Source: Kitasatospora sp. MAP12-44 (GTDB lineage: Bacteria > Actinomycetota > Actinomycetes > Streptomycetales > Streptomycetaceae). Taken from it: 64,000 nt of DNA. Both the position numbers and the translations under genes were made by a program. Positions within the stretch are counted from its first letter, which is position 1, and each line of letters opens with the position of its first letter. The stretch is from positions 8,742,001 to 8,806,000 of the forward strand of contig NZ_JARZAE010000004.1 of assembly GCF_029892095.1 (NCBI RefSeq). Reading direction: 5' to 3'. A model generated the notes under the pieces. The model saw nothing but the letters and a program-made list of their open reading frames with translations. It did no database searches and was not told where the DNA came from. This document shows positions 36,979 through 45,708 of this stretch, piece by piece.

Positions 36979-37412
36979 CAGGTGCGGGGCCTCCACCGGT
37001 CGATGACGGAGGTGAACGTCGCCGACATGTCCTTGCCGCCGCTGACGGGCAGCCCGAGGTCGGACAGGGTCAGCCGGCAGTGGACGCTGGCGGTGACGGC
37101 ACCGTACTGGCCGATGGGGGCGTCGAAGCCGGAGGTGTCGACACTGATGTCGACGCTGGCGCAGTGCAGGTGCTGGTCGGCGAGGGTCTGGGCTGCGGCG
37201 GTGCCGGCCTGCTGCTGGGCTGCGGCGGCGGTGGGGGCCAGCGACGCCTCGCGGGCGGCGTCGGCCGCCGCCGCGTCGACGGCGTCGCCGGCGTTGATGA
37301 TCCGTCCGCCGACCATGGCCAGGGCCAGCAGCATGAACCCGGCGGGGACCCAGATGGTGAACTCGATCGCGGCGCTGCCCTCGTCGCGGCAGCGTGCGCG
37401 GCGGCGGATCAC
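36978..37412 (-). CDS. TadE-family minor pilin-like protein
   Basis: 144 residues from GTG 37412, overlapping the previous stop (GTGA). N-terminus IRRRARCRDEGSAAIEFTIW with TadE motif GSAAIEF directly before the helix VPAGFMLLALAMVGGRI, then DAVDAAAADAAREASLA. The conserved Glu after the processing Gly/Ser is kept. The domain outside contains two Cys (HCAS, VHCR) that may pair. Coupled with the flanking pilin-like genes. Confidence 0.85.
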   Translation of the reverse strand: MIRRRARCRDEGSAAIEFTIWVPAGFMLLALAMVGGRIINAGDAVDAAAADAAREASLAPTAAAAQQQAGTAAAQTLADQHLHCASVDISVDTSGFDAPIGQYGAVTASVHCRLTLSDLGLPVSGGKDMSATFTSVIDRWRPRT

Positions 37413-37825
37413 GGTGCGATCCACTTCTCGACGGGGCCGCTGGCGTGCTCGGTGACGCTGATCGGCAGGCCCAGGACGTTCTGGGCCGTGCCGGTCACGG
37501 TGATCTGTATCCGCTCGCCGGTGCTGCCGTCGGCCGAGATCCGGGTGCCGGTGAGGGTGCCGTGCAGGCGGTCCAGGACGCTCTGGGCGCGGGCCAGGCC
37601 CGCTTCGGTGCCCGACCCGTAGCCGCGCGCGCCCTGGACGCCTTCGCGGGCGGCGGTCTGGGCGGCCTGCTGGGCGAGGTAGATGTTGCAGGCGGTCACG
37701 ACCATGAAGAGCAGCAGCAGGGCGGCGGGGAAGCAGATGACCATCTGGATGCTGGTGTCGCCCCTGTCGCACCCCCGACGGTGGGCGCGGGTGCGGACCC
37801 GGTGCAGGAGGACGCGAAAGGTCAT
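37409..37825 (-). CDS. TadE-family minor pilin-like protein
   Basis: 138 residues from MTFRVLLHRVRTRAHRRGCD. The TadE region is GDTSIQMVICFPAALLLLFM with Gln in place of the usual Glu at the processing-proximal position. Then VVTACNIYLAQQAAQTAARE and GVQGARGYG, standard for the family. The C-terminal domain ends TEHASGPVEKWIAP. The start overlaps the stop of the 78-aa gene by one base. Family assignment is clear. Confidence 0.85.
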   Translation of the reverse strand: MTFRVLLHRVRTRAHRRGCDRGDTSIQMVICFPAALLLLFMVVTACNIYLAQQAAQTAAREGVQGARGYGSGTEAGLARAQSVLDRLHGTLTGTRISADGSTGERIQITVTGTAQNVLGLPISVTEHASGPVEKWIAP

Positions 37826-38061
37826 CAGAGGCTCGTCATGTCCGCGAGGTGCTTGTCTCCCAGGGTCTTGAACGCGGCGACGGCGGTGACGGCGAACAGC
37901 ACACCACCCACGATCCACAAGATGGTGGGGATGTTGACGTCCCCGCGGTCGGGCGCGGCGCGCAACTGCTCGGCGCGTGCGCGCAGCTGGCTGGTAGCGG
38001 CGTCCAGACGCAGGTGGGCGGCAGCGCTCAGGCGCAGGGCAGTGCGGTTGAGGTGGTTCAT
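37825..38061 (-). CDS. 78-aa single-helix protein, candidate major Flp-type prepilin
   Basis: A polar amphipathic head (NRTALRLSAAAHLRLDAATS, RARAEQLRAAPDRGDVNI) precedes one helix PTILWIVGGVLFAVTAVAAF and a short tail KTLGDKHLADMTSL. Size, position between tadC and the TadE genes, and one helix near the C-terminus fit a Flp-type major pilin. The polar head is longer than usual, and a typical G/XXXXEY processing site is not obvious. The pilin role is inferred from position. Confidence 0.6.
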   Translation of the reverse strand: MNHLNRTALRLSAAAHLRLDAATSQLRARAEQLRAAPDRGDVNIPTILWIVGGVLFAVTAVAAFKTLGDKHLADMTSL

Positions 38062-38128
38062 GGGGCTGTTCGTCCTTCGTCGGTGACTCGATGGGCGGCG
38101 GGCGCCGGCGGGCCGGCGGCTGGGCGGT

Positions 38129-39031
38129 CTACATGAGGAAGATGCGGATCATGGCGGGGAAAGCCAGGAAGACGAGCAGCACCATGGAGAGCAGCGTCAC
38201 GGGGACGGCCATGCTCTCGGTGGCCTGGTTGGCCCTGGCCTGCTCGGCGGCGATCAGCTCACCGGCCAGGCTCTCGGAGCGGGCGCGCAGCGTCTCGTAG
38301 ATGGCGGCGCCGTCGCGCCCCGAGATGCTGACGATGTCGGCGATGTCCTCCGCCGCGCTCACGCCGGTCTCCTGACCCAGTGTCCGCAGACCCTCCCAAG
38401 GCGGGACGCGGTCCAGGCGGGCGCGCATCAGGGCGCCCCGGATGCGGCGGAACACCCAGCCGTCGGCGATCTCCGAGGGACGCTCCAGGGAGTCCTGGGC
38501 TCCGGCGTCGGAGGCGCGTTCCATCGCGGCGAGCTCCATGTAGGCGGCGAACGCCCAGGTGGCCTCCTCCCGGGCCCGCTTGGCCTTGTCCCGCAGCGCG
38601 AAGTCGGGCAGCAGCCAGCCGCCGGCCGCTGCGACCGGACCGCCGAGCACGGGGAGGGTGAAGCCCGTGCTCCAGCCGCCCAGGACCAGGATCGCCACCA
38701 TCAGCGAGGGCAGCAAAAGGCCCAGCAGTGCCAGGGCCGCCTTGGCGGCGAGGAATTCCCCGGGGCTCTGGCCCACCAGGTCGAGGTCCTGCAGCGGGAT
38801 GCGCAGCCCGGCGCGGCCGCCGAAGCGATCGGCGGCTGCCGATCCCGCACGCTCCCACCACGGCGCCGCCTTCGCCGTGTCGTCCTCGGTCCGGGGAAGG
38901 GGGATGGGGACTTTGCCTTCGACGCGGTCCAGGGCGGCGCCGAGCTCGGGCGGCGCGGGGGCGAGTTCGCGCACCAGCAGCGCCAGGCCGCCGCCCAGGA
39001 CGGCGCCGGCGACGATCGCGTACGGCGTCAC
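38129..39031 (-). CDS. tadC: TadC-like type II secretion F-domain membrane protein
   Basis: 300 residues from GTG 39031, overlapping the tadB stop. N-terminal helix (TPYAIVAGAVLGGGLALLVR), a central pair of helices (AKAALALLGLLLPSLMVAIL; GGPVAAAGGWLLP), the GspF core with FAAYMELAAMERASDAGAQ, GLRTLGQETGVSAAEDIADI and ESLAGELIAAEQARANQATE, and a last helix VTLLSMVLLVFLAFPAMIRI. It forms the inner-membrane platform with TadB. Confidence 0.85.
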   Translation of the reverse strand: MTPYAIVAGAVLGGGLALLVRELAPAPPELGAALDRVEGKVPIPLPRTEDDTAKAAPWWERAGSAAADRFGGRAGLRIPLQDLDLVGQSPGEFLAAKAALALLGLLLPSLMVAILVLGGWSTGFTLPVLGGPVAAAGGWLLPDFALRDKAKRAREEATWAFAAYMELAAMERASDAGAQDSLERPSEIADGWVFRRIRGALMRARLDRVPPWEGLRTLGQETGVSAAEDIADIVSISGRDGAAIYETLRARSESLAGELIAAEQARANQATESMAVPVTLLSMVLLVFLAFPAMIRIFLM

Positions 39032-39960
39032 GAGGCCACCGCCCGACCGGCCGCCGGCGAGGGGGTGAGCGCGGCGCGGGGGCCAGCGCCGGCGGCGTCG
39101 GCGCTGTCTTCGAGGAAGCCGGGCAGCTGCTTGGCGGCGCCCAGGCGGTGCATCCAGGTGAACAGGCCGACCGCGGCGGCCAGCAGCAGCATCAGCACGA
39201 CCACCCCGGGGGCGGTGTTGTAGGGGGCGACGTAGCCGCGGTTGAAGGAGATACCGACGATCACGACGGTGGCGATGCAGCAGATCCACCGGGCGGTGGT
39301 CCGGGCCTTGGCCCGGTCCGCTTCCACGTCGCGCCGCCGGCGCACCACGTCCGCGGTGGTCGCGCCGAGGTCGGACAGCACCTGCGCCAGGCCCGGGCCG
39401 CGGTCGCGGATGCGCAGCGCCAGCGCGGCGCCGACCAGGTCGGCGCGCGGGTCCCCGAACTCACGGGCGAAGGCCCTCAAGGCGACCTGGGCGTCCCAGC
39501 GGGCCTGCAGTCGCGCGGCGAGGTCAGCGACCTCGCGGACGATCGGCGCTGGTGCGGTGCGCAGCGAGGCGTTGATGGCCTCCTCGATGCCGGTGCCCAC
39601 CCGCACCAGGTCGCCCAGGCGCTTGGTCCACTGGGCGAGGGCGTCCAGGCGCTTGATCCGCTCGATGGCGGCCTTGTTGGGGGCCAGCAGCCAGGGCAGG
39701 AAGAACACGGTCGCGGTGATGACGACGGCCGAGGGCAGCCACCCGGTGAACAGCCACACCAGAGTGAACGCGCAGACGGCGGTGATCGCCTGGATGCGCA
39801 GGCGCCGCCTGGCCCGGGGCGGACGTGTGCCGCCGGCCCGGGCCAGGCGGGAGCGGGGCCTGGGGGGCGGGGCGGTGGTGCCGCGCAGGCCGGCGACCAG
39901 CCCGAGTCCGCCGATCAGCAGGCACACTCCGCCGAACGCGGCGATCAGGGCACCCATCAC
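39028..39960 (-). CDS. tadB: TadB-like type II secretion F-domain membrane protein
   Basis: 310 residues. N-terminal helix MMGALIAAFGGVCLLIGGLG, a second pair (ITAVCAFTLVWLFTGWLPSA, VVITATVFFLPWLLAP), GspF motif QWTKRLGDLVRVGTGIEEAI and later RIRDRGPGLAQVLSDLGATT, then two C-terminal helices. Partner of TadC in the assembly platform. Its start overlaps the tadA stop (ATGA-type). Confidence 0.85.
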   Translation of the reverse strand: MMGALIAAFGGVCLLIGGLGLVAGLRGTTAPPPRPRSRLARAGGTRPPRARRRLRIQAITAVCAFTLVWLFTGWLPSAVVITATVFFLPWLLAPNKAAIERIKRLDALAQWTKRLGDLVRVGTGIEEAINASLRTAPAPIVREVADLAARLQARWDAQVALRAFAREFGDPRADLVGAALALRIRDRGPGLAQVLSDLGATTADVVRRRRDVEADRAKARTTARWICCIATVVIVGISFNRGYVAPYNTAPGVVVLMLLLAAAVGLFTWMHRLGAAKQLPGFLEDSADAAGAGPRAALTPSPAAGRAVAS

Positions 39961-41492
39961 CGCACCGCCCTAAGGAGGCTGAGAGGGGCGGCCCAGGCGC
40001 CGTCGGTGGTGAGCCAGCCGGGGTCGAAGCCGACGTCGCGCAGGTCGTCCAGGCAGGCCGGCATCACGCCGGTCGGCACCGCCCGCAGCTCACCGCTGCC
40101 GGGGCGCGGGGCGAAAAGCCGGTTGTAGGCGGGGGCGCCGCGCTCGCCTACGCCGGTGACCTCCAGGACGTGCTGGACGAATCGGTGGCGGCTGCCGCCG
40201 CGGCCGGTCTCGTCCACCATGCCGATGTGCACTACCAGGTCGAGCGCGTTGGCCGCCATCAGGTAGGCCAGCTCCTGGGTCATCCCGGCGCTGCCGTGCT
40301 CCAGGCACAGCTGCGCGATTCGGGCGAAGATGGCGTCGGGCTTGCGGACGTGGATGGTGCACAGCGAGCCGCCCTCACCACCGGACATGGCCTGCAGCAT
40401 CGGCACGATCTCCCGGGAGCGGACCTCGCCGACGATCATCTTGCGCAGGTTCATCCGCAGCGCCGGCGGGATCAGGTCGGCGATCGAGACCGCGCCGACC
40501 TCCCGGCCATCCGGGCCCCGCTCGCCGTTGCCCTCCCGTGCCTCCATCGGGACGACCTGGCGCAGGTGCCCGGACTTGTGCAGGTAGAGCTCGGACTCGG
40601 TCTCGAAGGTCCCGATCCGCTCGTCGGGGTCGATCTCGCGCGCCAGCGCGATCAGCAGCGTGGTCTTCCCAACGCCCTGCGTGCCGGACACCATGATGTT
40701 CTTGCCCGCGCGGATCGCCGAGCGCAGCAGGGCGAGCAGCGCGGTGTCGATGGTGCCGAGCTCGACCAGGCCCTCCAGCGTGATGTCCCGGATCCGCTGG
40801 CGGCGGATGTTCACATACGGGCGCGGGGTGACCTGCGTCATCACCTGCAGGCGGAAGCCGCCCTCCAACGCCAGCGCCAGGTTGGGCCGGGAGTTGGACA
40901 GCGAGCGCTCACCCTGGCCGTGGCGGCGGGCCAGCAGCTGCAGGAACTCCACGAGCTCGCCGTCGCTGTCGGCGACCGCCTCCAGGCGCCGGCGCGGCTT
41001 GGAGGCATAGTCCGCCCACACGTCGTCGCAGCCGTTGATCATCAGGTTCTCCAGATCCGGATCGTCCAGATGCGGCTGGATCCGGCCCAGCCGGAACTGC
41101 GAGTCGAAGACCGCCCGCAACAGCGACCGCTCGTCGGCCGCCGTGGGCGAGACCTGACGGGCCGTCGCGTAGTCCGCAGCCCACCGGGCGACCAGGTCGT
41201 TGATCAGCGCCAGGCCCAGCTGCTCGGCGTGCTCAGCAGGCATCTCGCTGCCACGGCTCTCCTTGTACGCCTGGAACTCGGGCGCGAGACGATCCGCGAG
41301 CTCGCGCCGCAACGCCCGCACCTCGGACCACTCCCACCGGGCGACCCGCCCCGCGACGGCGTGCCCCGCCCCAGGTGCGCCGGCGCTCGCCCACGGAGCC
41401 TGCGGCTGCGCCGGCATCGTGAGGGACTCGGGCACCGCCGTGGGCGCGGTGGGTGCCGTCGAATACAGGGGCCTACCGCGAACCGCCACCAA
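39957..41492 (-). CDS. tadA: TadA/CpaF-type secretion ATPase
   Basis: 511 residues. Walker A is GTQGVGKTTLL (about 270-280), preceded by LAALALEGGF-type NTD (NLALALEGGFRLQVMTQVTP). It has ERIGTFETESELYLHKSGH (Asp box), GGEGGSLCTIHVRKPDAIFA (His box) and a C-terminal relay with VVHIGMVDETGR. This hexameric ATPase powers pilus extrusion or, as a VirB11 relative, T4SS function. Alternative starts (MPAQPQAPW at 41417) exist. It overlaps the end of the TadZ-like gene by 20 bp. Confidence 0.9.
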   Translation of the reverse strand: MVAVRGRPLYSTAPTAPTAVPESLTMPAQPQAPWASAGAPGAGHAVAGRVARWEWSEVRALRRELADRLAPEFQAYKESRGSEMPAEHAEQLGLALINDLVARWAADYATARQVSPTAADERSLLRAVFDSQFRLGRIQPHLDDPDLENLMINGCDDVWADYASKPRRRLEAVADSDGELVEFLQLLARRHGQGERSLSNSRPNLALALEGGFRLQVMTQVTPRPYVNIRRQRIRDITLEGLVELGTIDTALLALLRSAIRAGKNIMVSGTQGVGKTTLLIALAREIDPDERIGTFETESELYLHKSGHLRQVVPMEAREGNGERGPDGREVGAVSIADLIPPALRMNLRKMIVGEVRSREIVPMLQAMSGGEGGSLCTIHVRKPDAIFARIAQLCLEHGSAGMTQELAYLMAANALDLVVHIGMVDETGRGGSRHRFVQHVLEVTGVGERGAPAYNRLFAPRPGSGELRAVPTGVMPACLDDLRDVGFDPGWLTTDGAWAAPLSLLRAVR

Positions 41493-42304
41493 CGATCACC
41501 CCCCGACCGCCGGCAGGGAGCGACAGGAGATCGCGGCGCTCCCCAGCAAGTTGCTGCAGCCGCGTCCCCATCACCGCAGCCTGGCGAAGCAGCGGCGAGC
41601 GGCCGAACGCCTTGCCGCCCGCACCGCCGTGGGTCAGCACCCTCGCCGCCCCAGGGTCGTACGGCAAGACTCGCCAGCACCGGCAGCTGCAGGTGCTCGG
41701 CGATGTCCCGCTGCGCGTACGGACCCTCCGTGATCAGGACCAACCCCAGCCCGCTGCCCGCACGCGCGCCGACGCTCTCACGCAGCCCCGCGATGCGCGG
41801 CCGCGCCGCAGCAGCCGCCCGCAGCGTCCCGCGCACCACGACGGCCACCACGTCCGCCGACCGCGCCAGCACGCCGGCTGGACCCGAAGCACCGGACCGT
41901 CCCAGATCCACCAGGACGTCCACTCCTGCCTCCCGGTGCCAAGCCCCGAACAGCGTCGCCAAATGCGGCCACGTCTGCTGCAGCCCGGCCGCCTGCGCTG
42001 GGCTCCTGAGCCCCGGCAGCAGCAGCCGGTCGGCGGCCGCCTCGGGCACCGACAGGTTGATCAGCTGCTCCCACAGCCCAGCCTCCAGGCGGCCCAGGCG
42101 GTCCGCGACCTGGAGGTTCGCCAGCCCGTGCTCGCCCGGCACACGGCCCTCGAGATACCCGGCGATGACCGATCCACCGTCGGGGTCGCACTCGGCCAGC
42201 ACTGCGCGCCGACCCGGCACCAGCGGCCAACTGAGCAGCGCGGCCAAGGCGGTTGTGGTCACACCTGGCGCGCCGGGGGAGCCGACGAACGCGATCACCG
42301 CCAT
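41473..42304 (-). pseudogene. TadZ/CpaE-like ParA-fold ATPase with a one-base frameshift
   Basis: Starts VIAFVGSPGAPGVTTTALAA, a degenerate Walker A in which Lys is replaced by Thr/Pro, as in many TadZ proteins. It continues VLAECDPDGGSVIAGYLEGR and VDVLVDLGRSGASGPAGVLA. At 41666 (AA on the plus strand) one base shifts the frame after HLQLPVLAS. The proper end, PYDPGAARVLTHGGAGGKAF then SPLLRQAAVMGTRLQQLAGE, follows in the next frame to TGA at 41473. Restored, about 276 residues. It localises or regulates the Tad apparatus in other bacteria. The frame change may be a sequencing error because all neighbours are intact. Confidence 0.78.
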
Positions 42305-42305
42305 G

Positions 42306-42989
42306 TCATCCCCCTGCCGGCAGCTGAAGGAAGGCGACCTCGCCCCGTGCGGCCCACCGCGCGAGCGTCGGCCCGTCCATCGCGGTCACGGCGACATCGA
42401 CGACGATGTCGCCGGCGTTGTCGGGCTTGCCGACCCGCACCACCCCCGCCGCCATCGGCGCTTCCGGGGCCTGCGCTGTGCCCGTGCTGCCGTCCTTGGG
42501 CGTGTGGACCAGCTGGAGCCTCTGTCCGGGGGTGAACGGGGTCGCGGGAAACTGGGCAGGTGCCAGCGCGATGGAGGCAAGTTGCTGCCCGGACGTCATC
42601 AACGGGCTGCTGGTGACAGCCTGTTCGCTCAGCAGCGTGCCGGCGGGGAGAGAGGTCACGGCGCGTTTGCCGATAACCTTGGCCAGGTCCTGGCTGGGCA
42701 CAGGCTTGAGGAGCGGATCGGAGGCGATCCTCGCCTCCACCAGGTCATCCGCGGTGATCGTCGCACCCGCCGGGACGTCCCGAGCCACCGCCAGCACCCC
42801 GATCCGCTGCCCGGTGGCCACGTACTGGTAGGCACCCGCGAGGGAGCCGACCGCGATCAGGGCGATGGAAGCCGCGATCATCGCCGGTCGCCTTCGACGC
42901 ACCGGCAGTTGACGCACTGCCGGTGCTGCCGGCAGGGGAGAGGCGGCGGGCTGCTCCGGGGCGCGTGGAACTCTGTTGATCGTGCTCAT
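42306..42989 (-). CDS. SAF-domain protein (CpaB-like)
   Basis: 227 residues. A Pro-rich head and basic RRRRPAM precede one helix (IAASIALIAVGSLAGAYQYV). A SAF domain follows: RIGVLAVARDVPAGATITAD then DLVEARIASDP and GKRAVTSLPAGTLLSEQAV. CpaB/RcpC proteins with this domain sit in Tad loci and interact with the wall or the pore. The end has GDIVVDVAVTAMDGPTLARW. The stop is next to the TadZ-like start. Confidence 0.85.
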   Translation of the reverse strand: MSTINRVPRAPEQPAASPLPAAPAVRQLPVRRRRPAMIAASIALIAVGSLAGAYQYVATGQRIGVLAVARDVPAGATITADDLVEARIASDPLLKPVPSQDLAKVIGKRAVTSLPAGTLLSEQAVTSSPLMTSGQQLASIALAPAQFPATPFTPGQRLQLVHTPKDGSTGTAQAPEAPMAAGVVRVGKPDNAGDIVVDVAVTAMDGPTLARWAARGEVAFLQLPAGG

Positions 42990-43002
42990 CAGGTCCTTCT
43001 CG

Positions 43003-43929
43003 TCATGGTTCGACGACCGCTTGGGCCTCCGCGATCGCCACGTCGGCGCCGGAGGTGCGGGTGAGGGCGAACTGCCCCTGCCGGCCGCCGCCTGTCCAGT
43101 CGACCGTCCAGGCTGCGGTCGCGGTGATGTGGAACTGTGCGTGCGGCTGGTTCGCCGAGGTGTTGGTGTAGGTGTAGCCGCAGTCGGGCGAAGCGTGTCC
43201 GCCGTAGGAGGCGTTGTACGGGGTGCCGGCTGAGCTGCAGGTGACGGTGTGTCCGTCTCCCATGGTCCAGGCCATGCTGGTGACGTGCGCGGTTGCTGTC
43301 ACGCTGTCCCCGCCTGCGTCGGCTGTGGCGGTGTTCGGCCCCCAGGTGGTGGGGGACACGGTGGCCCACATCCACACCGGCATGCCGATCAGCCCGGTGG
43401 AACCGGAGTTCGGCGCCGTGGTGATGGCCGGATCGGCGAGGAGCATCTTGTCCACGGCCTGGTGGGCCAGGCCGACGAGGTCCACACCGCCGCCGTAGCC
43501 CTGCGGAGGGTCTTTTGACCAATGATCTGGAGCGGCGGTGATACCTCCAGCAGCATCCAGGCAGGTGCGGGAGTAGACGGCTCCGTCGTCCGGGCTGTGG
43601 CCCTGCCACAGGGGGTCGCCAGCTGGTGGTTGAGGGCTCGCGGGCTGCCAGTAGCAGCCGTCGTTTCCGTTGAACCAGCCGAGGTCCAGGACGGAGCAGG
43701 GGTGCTGGACCCCGTTCCAGGAGCAGTCAGGCTCATGGTCCGTGCTATCGGCCGGGGTGGCGCCGGCAGCAGTGGACGGTGGCGCGAAGGTCTGTACACC
43801 GACGCAGACGAACTTGCTGGCGCACGGCGCGACGTCGGCCTCGGCAGAGCACGGCTGGAGCAGGCTGATAGCGCACAGGAGGCTGAGAGAGACGCCCGAC
43901 GCGAGCGGTGGCAAGTGGCGCCTCAGCAC
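43003..43929 (-). CDS. Secreted Cys-rich protein of the Tad locus
   Basis: 308 residues from GTG 43929, which overlaps the lipoprotein stop. Signal peptide LRRHLPPLASGVSLSLLCAI up to about PCSAEA. The mature part is rich in Trp, Gly and Cys: DCSWNGVQHPCSVLDLGWFN, DGCYWQPASPQPPAGDPLW, GMPVWMWATVSPTTWGPNTA, PDCGYTYTNTSANQPHAQFH. It ends in a beta domain, AAWTVDWTGGGRQGQFALTR. Ten or so Cys suggest disulfides. Proteins of this type accompany actinobacterial Tad clusters; a pilus-associated or adhesive role is inferred. Confidence 0.75.
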   Translation of the reverse strand: MLRRHLPPLASGVSLSLLCAISLLQPCSAEADVAPCASKFVCVGVQTFAPPSTAAGATPADSTDHEPDCSWNGVQHPCSVLDLGWFNGNDGCYWQPASPQPPAGDPLWQGHSPDDGAVYSRTCLDAAGGITAAPDHWSKDPPQGYGGGVDLVGLAHQAVDKMLLADPAITTAPNSGSTGLIGMPVWMWATVSPTTWGPNTATADAGGDSVTATAHVTSMAWTMGDGHTVTCSSAGTPYNASYGGHASPDCGYTYTNTSANQPHAQFHITATAAWTVDWTGGGRQGQFALTRTSGADVAIAEAQAVVEP

Positions 43930-44486
43930 GGACGGCTCATGTCGGAGTCGACCTCCGAGATCATCCAGTCGGAGCCGACCGTGCGCGCTGTGGCCGTGAC
44001 GGTGTACCGGAGCACTGGGTTGGTGACGGGCCGTGCGGCGCCCGTCTTCGTGTCGACCGGCGTCCATCCGCTGATGTCCAGGCAGTCGCTGAGCGTGGCC
44101 TGCTTGGGAGACTTGTCGAGCTCGATCGTTGTCACCGTCGGGCTGATCTTCGGCGAGCCCGTGAGGACGATCCCGGCGGTCTTGTTGTTGTAGACGTCCG
44201 CGCGGGTCCCGCTCAGCGCCTGGTCGACGCTGTACTTCTCCAGCTCCGTACCGACGACGCTGCCCTGCGCGTATGCCTTGATCTGCTCATCCCAGTACTT
44301 GCGGTAGGTGTCCAGGACCGCTGCTCGGCTTGCTGCGTCGGAGAGCACAGACGGCGTGGCTGCCGATGCCACGGTGCTGAGCGGGCTGCTGCCCGCTCCG
44401 CCCTCACGTGCGTTGCTCGTGCAGCCGGCGGTCAGGAACGCCAGCAGACCGATGCCCGTTCCGAGCGCGATCGTTCGCTGTCGCAT
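43923..44486 (-). CDS. Lipoprotein of the Tad locus
   Basis: 187 residues from MRQRTIALGTGIGLLAFLTA; lipobox AFLTAGC. The mature domain contains AVLDTYRKYWDEQIKAYAQG, ADVYNNKTAGIVLTGSPKIS and VLRYTVTATARTVGSDWMIS, a nuclear-transport-factor-2-like (cystatin) pattern common in Streptomyces lipoproteins. It is the first gene after a candidate promoter. Its stop overlaps the next start, so secreted-protein genes are coupled. Confidence 0.78.
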   Translation of the reverse strand: MRQRTIALGTGIGLLAFLTAGCTSNAREGGAGSSPLSTVASAATPSVLSDAASRAAVLDTYRKYWDEQIKAYAQGSVVGTELEKYSVDQALSGTRADVYNNKTAGIVLTGSPKISPTVTTIELDKSPKQATLSDCLDISGWTPVDTKTGAARPVTNPVLRYTVTATARTVGSDWMISEVDSDMSRPC

Positions 44487-44551
44487 GGCCGACACCTGTC
44501 TCCCCCTCCAACGGTTGTGCGGCATGGGGCGATGACGCTCCCGCCACACAT

Positions 44552-44605
44552 GATTGCGGAACGTGATGCAATCGTCACTATACGATGCTTCCGCTTGGAG
44601 GTTCA
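44552..44605 (-). promoter_or_regulatory. Candidate promoter and operator of the Tad operon
   Basis: On the minus strand TGAACC (44605-44600) and TATAGT (44582-44577) are 17 bases apart, a plausible -35/-10 pair. Just downstream lies the inverted repeat GATTGC ... GCAATC (44573-44552), which could bind a repressor. It stands about 65 bases before the lipoprotein start. Confidence 0.45.
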
Positions 44606-44702
44606 TCACTTCTCGATCTTCGAGGCATCAGCCAAACGCTCGGCCGCGCAGCGGATTTGGCGTTCTGTTCCCTGCCCTCTGCCCGCGGGCCCTTTTCGTC
44701 GA

Positions 44703-45653
44703 CTACTGGGTGGCCAGGGCGACGCCCCTGATACCAAGCGCGACTCTGCTGGAGCGCATCGCTTCACGGACGCGCCTGGCGCCACTGGGTGTCACGGCCT
44801 CCCCTCCGCCGATAGCGGCTGACGGAGTGCTGAGGCCCGCGCACGATCGGCAGATCCCCTGCCGAAGCACTGGGTCATGGCAGATGTGGCACTCGGAGTA
44901 TGCGGGCTTGTGGGCGGCCGGCTCCGACGAGAAGCGGAGCGGCGGCATCTTGCGGCGAAGTCGGCTGCGGAGCAATCCAGTTGGGGAGACCACCGTTGAG
45001 GGGAGGCCGACCAGAAGCGCCTGCGTCAGCTCTTTGGAGGAGGCGCCGCGCTCCAGCCATTGCGCCACCAGGGGCGCCAGCTCCAGCGCTTCGGCTTCAC
45101 CGACATGCAGGCGCGGCTCCGACTTGATCACCCCGAACAGCGTCACCACTGCCGCGCGGACCTGCTCATCCGACGATTCCTTGATGATGTCGTAGCTCTT
45201 CCTTCCTCTCGGCTCGCCAGTCGCCTCGGCGTTGACCGACTGCGCGTTGACCGGCTCACCCGGGAGGGTGGGTGCTTTGCCCAAGTCCTTTACAGGAGAG
45301 GCGTCAGCAAGCCCGGTCTCCTGCTGACCGGACGCCGGATGGGGGACACCTGGCAGCTCGAGCTGAGGGGTGTCGAAGACGTGGGCCTCACTGCGGATCG
45401 TCCCGTCCTTCATTCGCAGTGTGTCGACCCGGTAGTAGCCGGCCGCGGTCAGTTCCTTCAGAGCCTTGCGGATCGCCCCGCGTCCCTGGGTGCTGGAGTC
45501 AGCCATCTGTCGGCCGTCCTCGCGCCAGCCGTCGGGGCGCGACAGGAGGTCGGCCAGCAATCCGCGGGCCGTGTAGCTCAGCCGCCGGTCTTGTAGCAGG
45601 GCGTTGGGCAGCACGATGAATTTGCGCGCGTGGGCGCTACGATGTACCTGCAT
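44703..45653 (-). CDS. Helix-turn-helix protein with C-terminal zinc-finger-like motif
   Basis: 316 residues. The N-terminal wHTH is RKFIVLPNALLQDRRLSYTA, RGLLADLLSRPDGWREDGRQ, RGAIRKALKELTAAGYYRVD, a replication-initiator/DnaD-like helix-turn-helix widespread on Streptomyces accessory DNA. The middle is disordered. The C-terminus has a Cys cluster CHICHDPVLRQGICRSC able to bind zinc. It precedes the Tad operon on the same strand and could be its regulator or a replication-linked protein. AGGAG lies 13 bases before the ATG. Confidence 0.75.
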   Translation of the reverse strand: MQVHRSAHARKFIVLPNALLQDRRLSYTARGLLADLLSRPDGWREDGRQMADSSTQGRGAIRKALKELTAAGYYRVDTLRMKDGTIRSEAHVFDTPQLELPGVPHPASGQQETGLADASPVKDLGKAPTLPGEPVNAQSVNAEATGEPRGRKSYDIIKESSDEQVRAAVVTLFGVIKSEPRLHVGEAEALELAPLVAQWLERGASSKELTQALLVGLPSTVVSPTGLLRSRLRRKMPPLRFSSEPAAHKPAYSECHICHDPVLRQGICRSCAGLSTPSAAIGGGEAVTPSGARRVREAMRSSRVALGIRGVALATQ

Positions 45654-45677
45654 CGGGAGCTTGTACTCCTGTTGCCG

Positions 45678-45708
45678 GACCCCGGGGTGTTAGCGCACCG
45701 CCGGGGTC
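45678..45708 (-). terminator. Hairpin in front of the HTH gene
   Basis: GACCCCGG and its complement CCGGGGTC enclose 15 bases. It could end the DUF397/XRE transcript or act as a leader hairpin of the HTH gene. Confidence 0.5.

Noticed and set aside
39825..43064. Plus-strand frame of 1079 codons across the tad genes
   Set aside because: It is antisense to TadA, TadB and TadZ, which have clear motifs. The composition is typical of a mirror frame.
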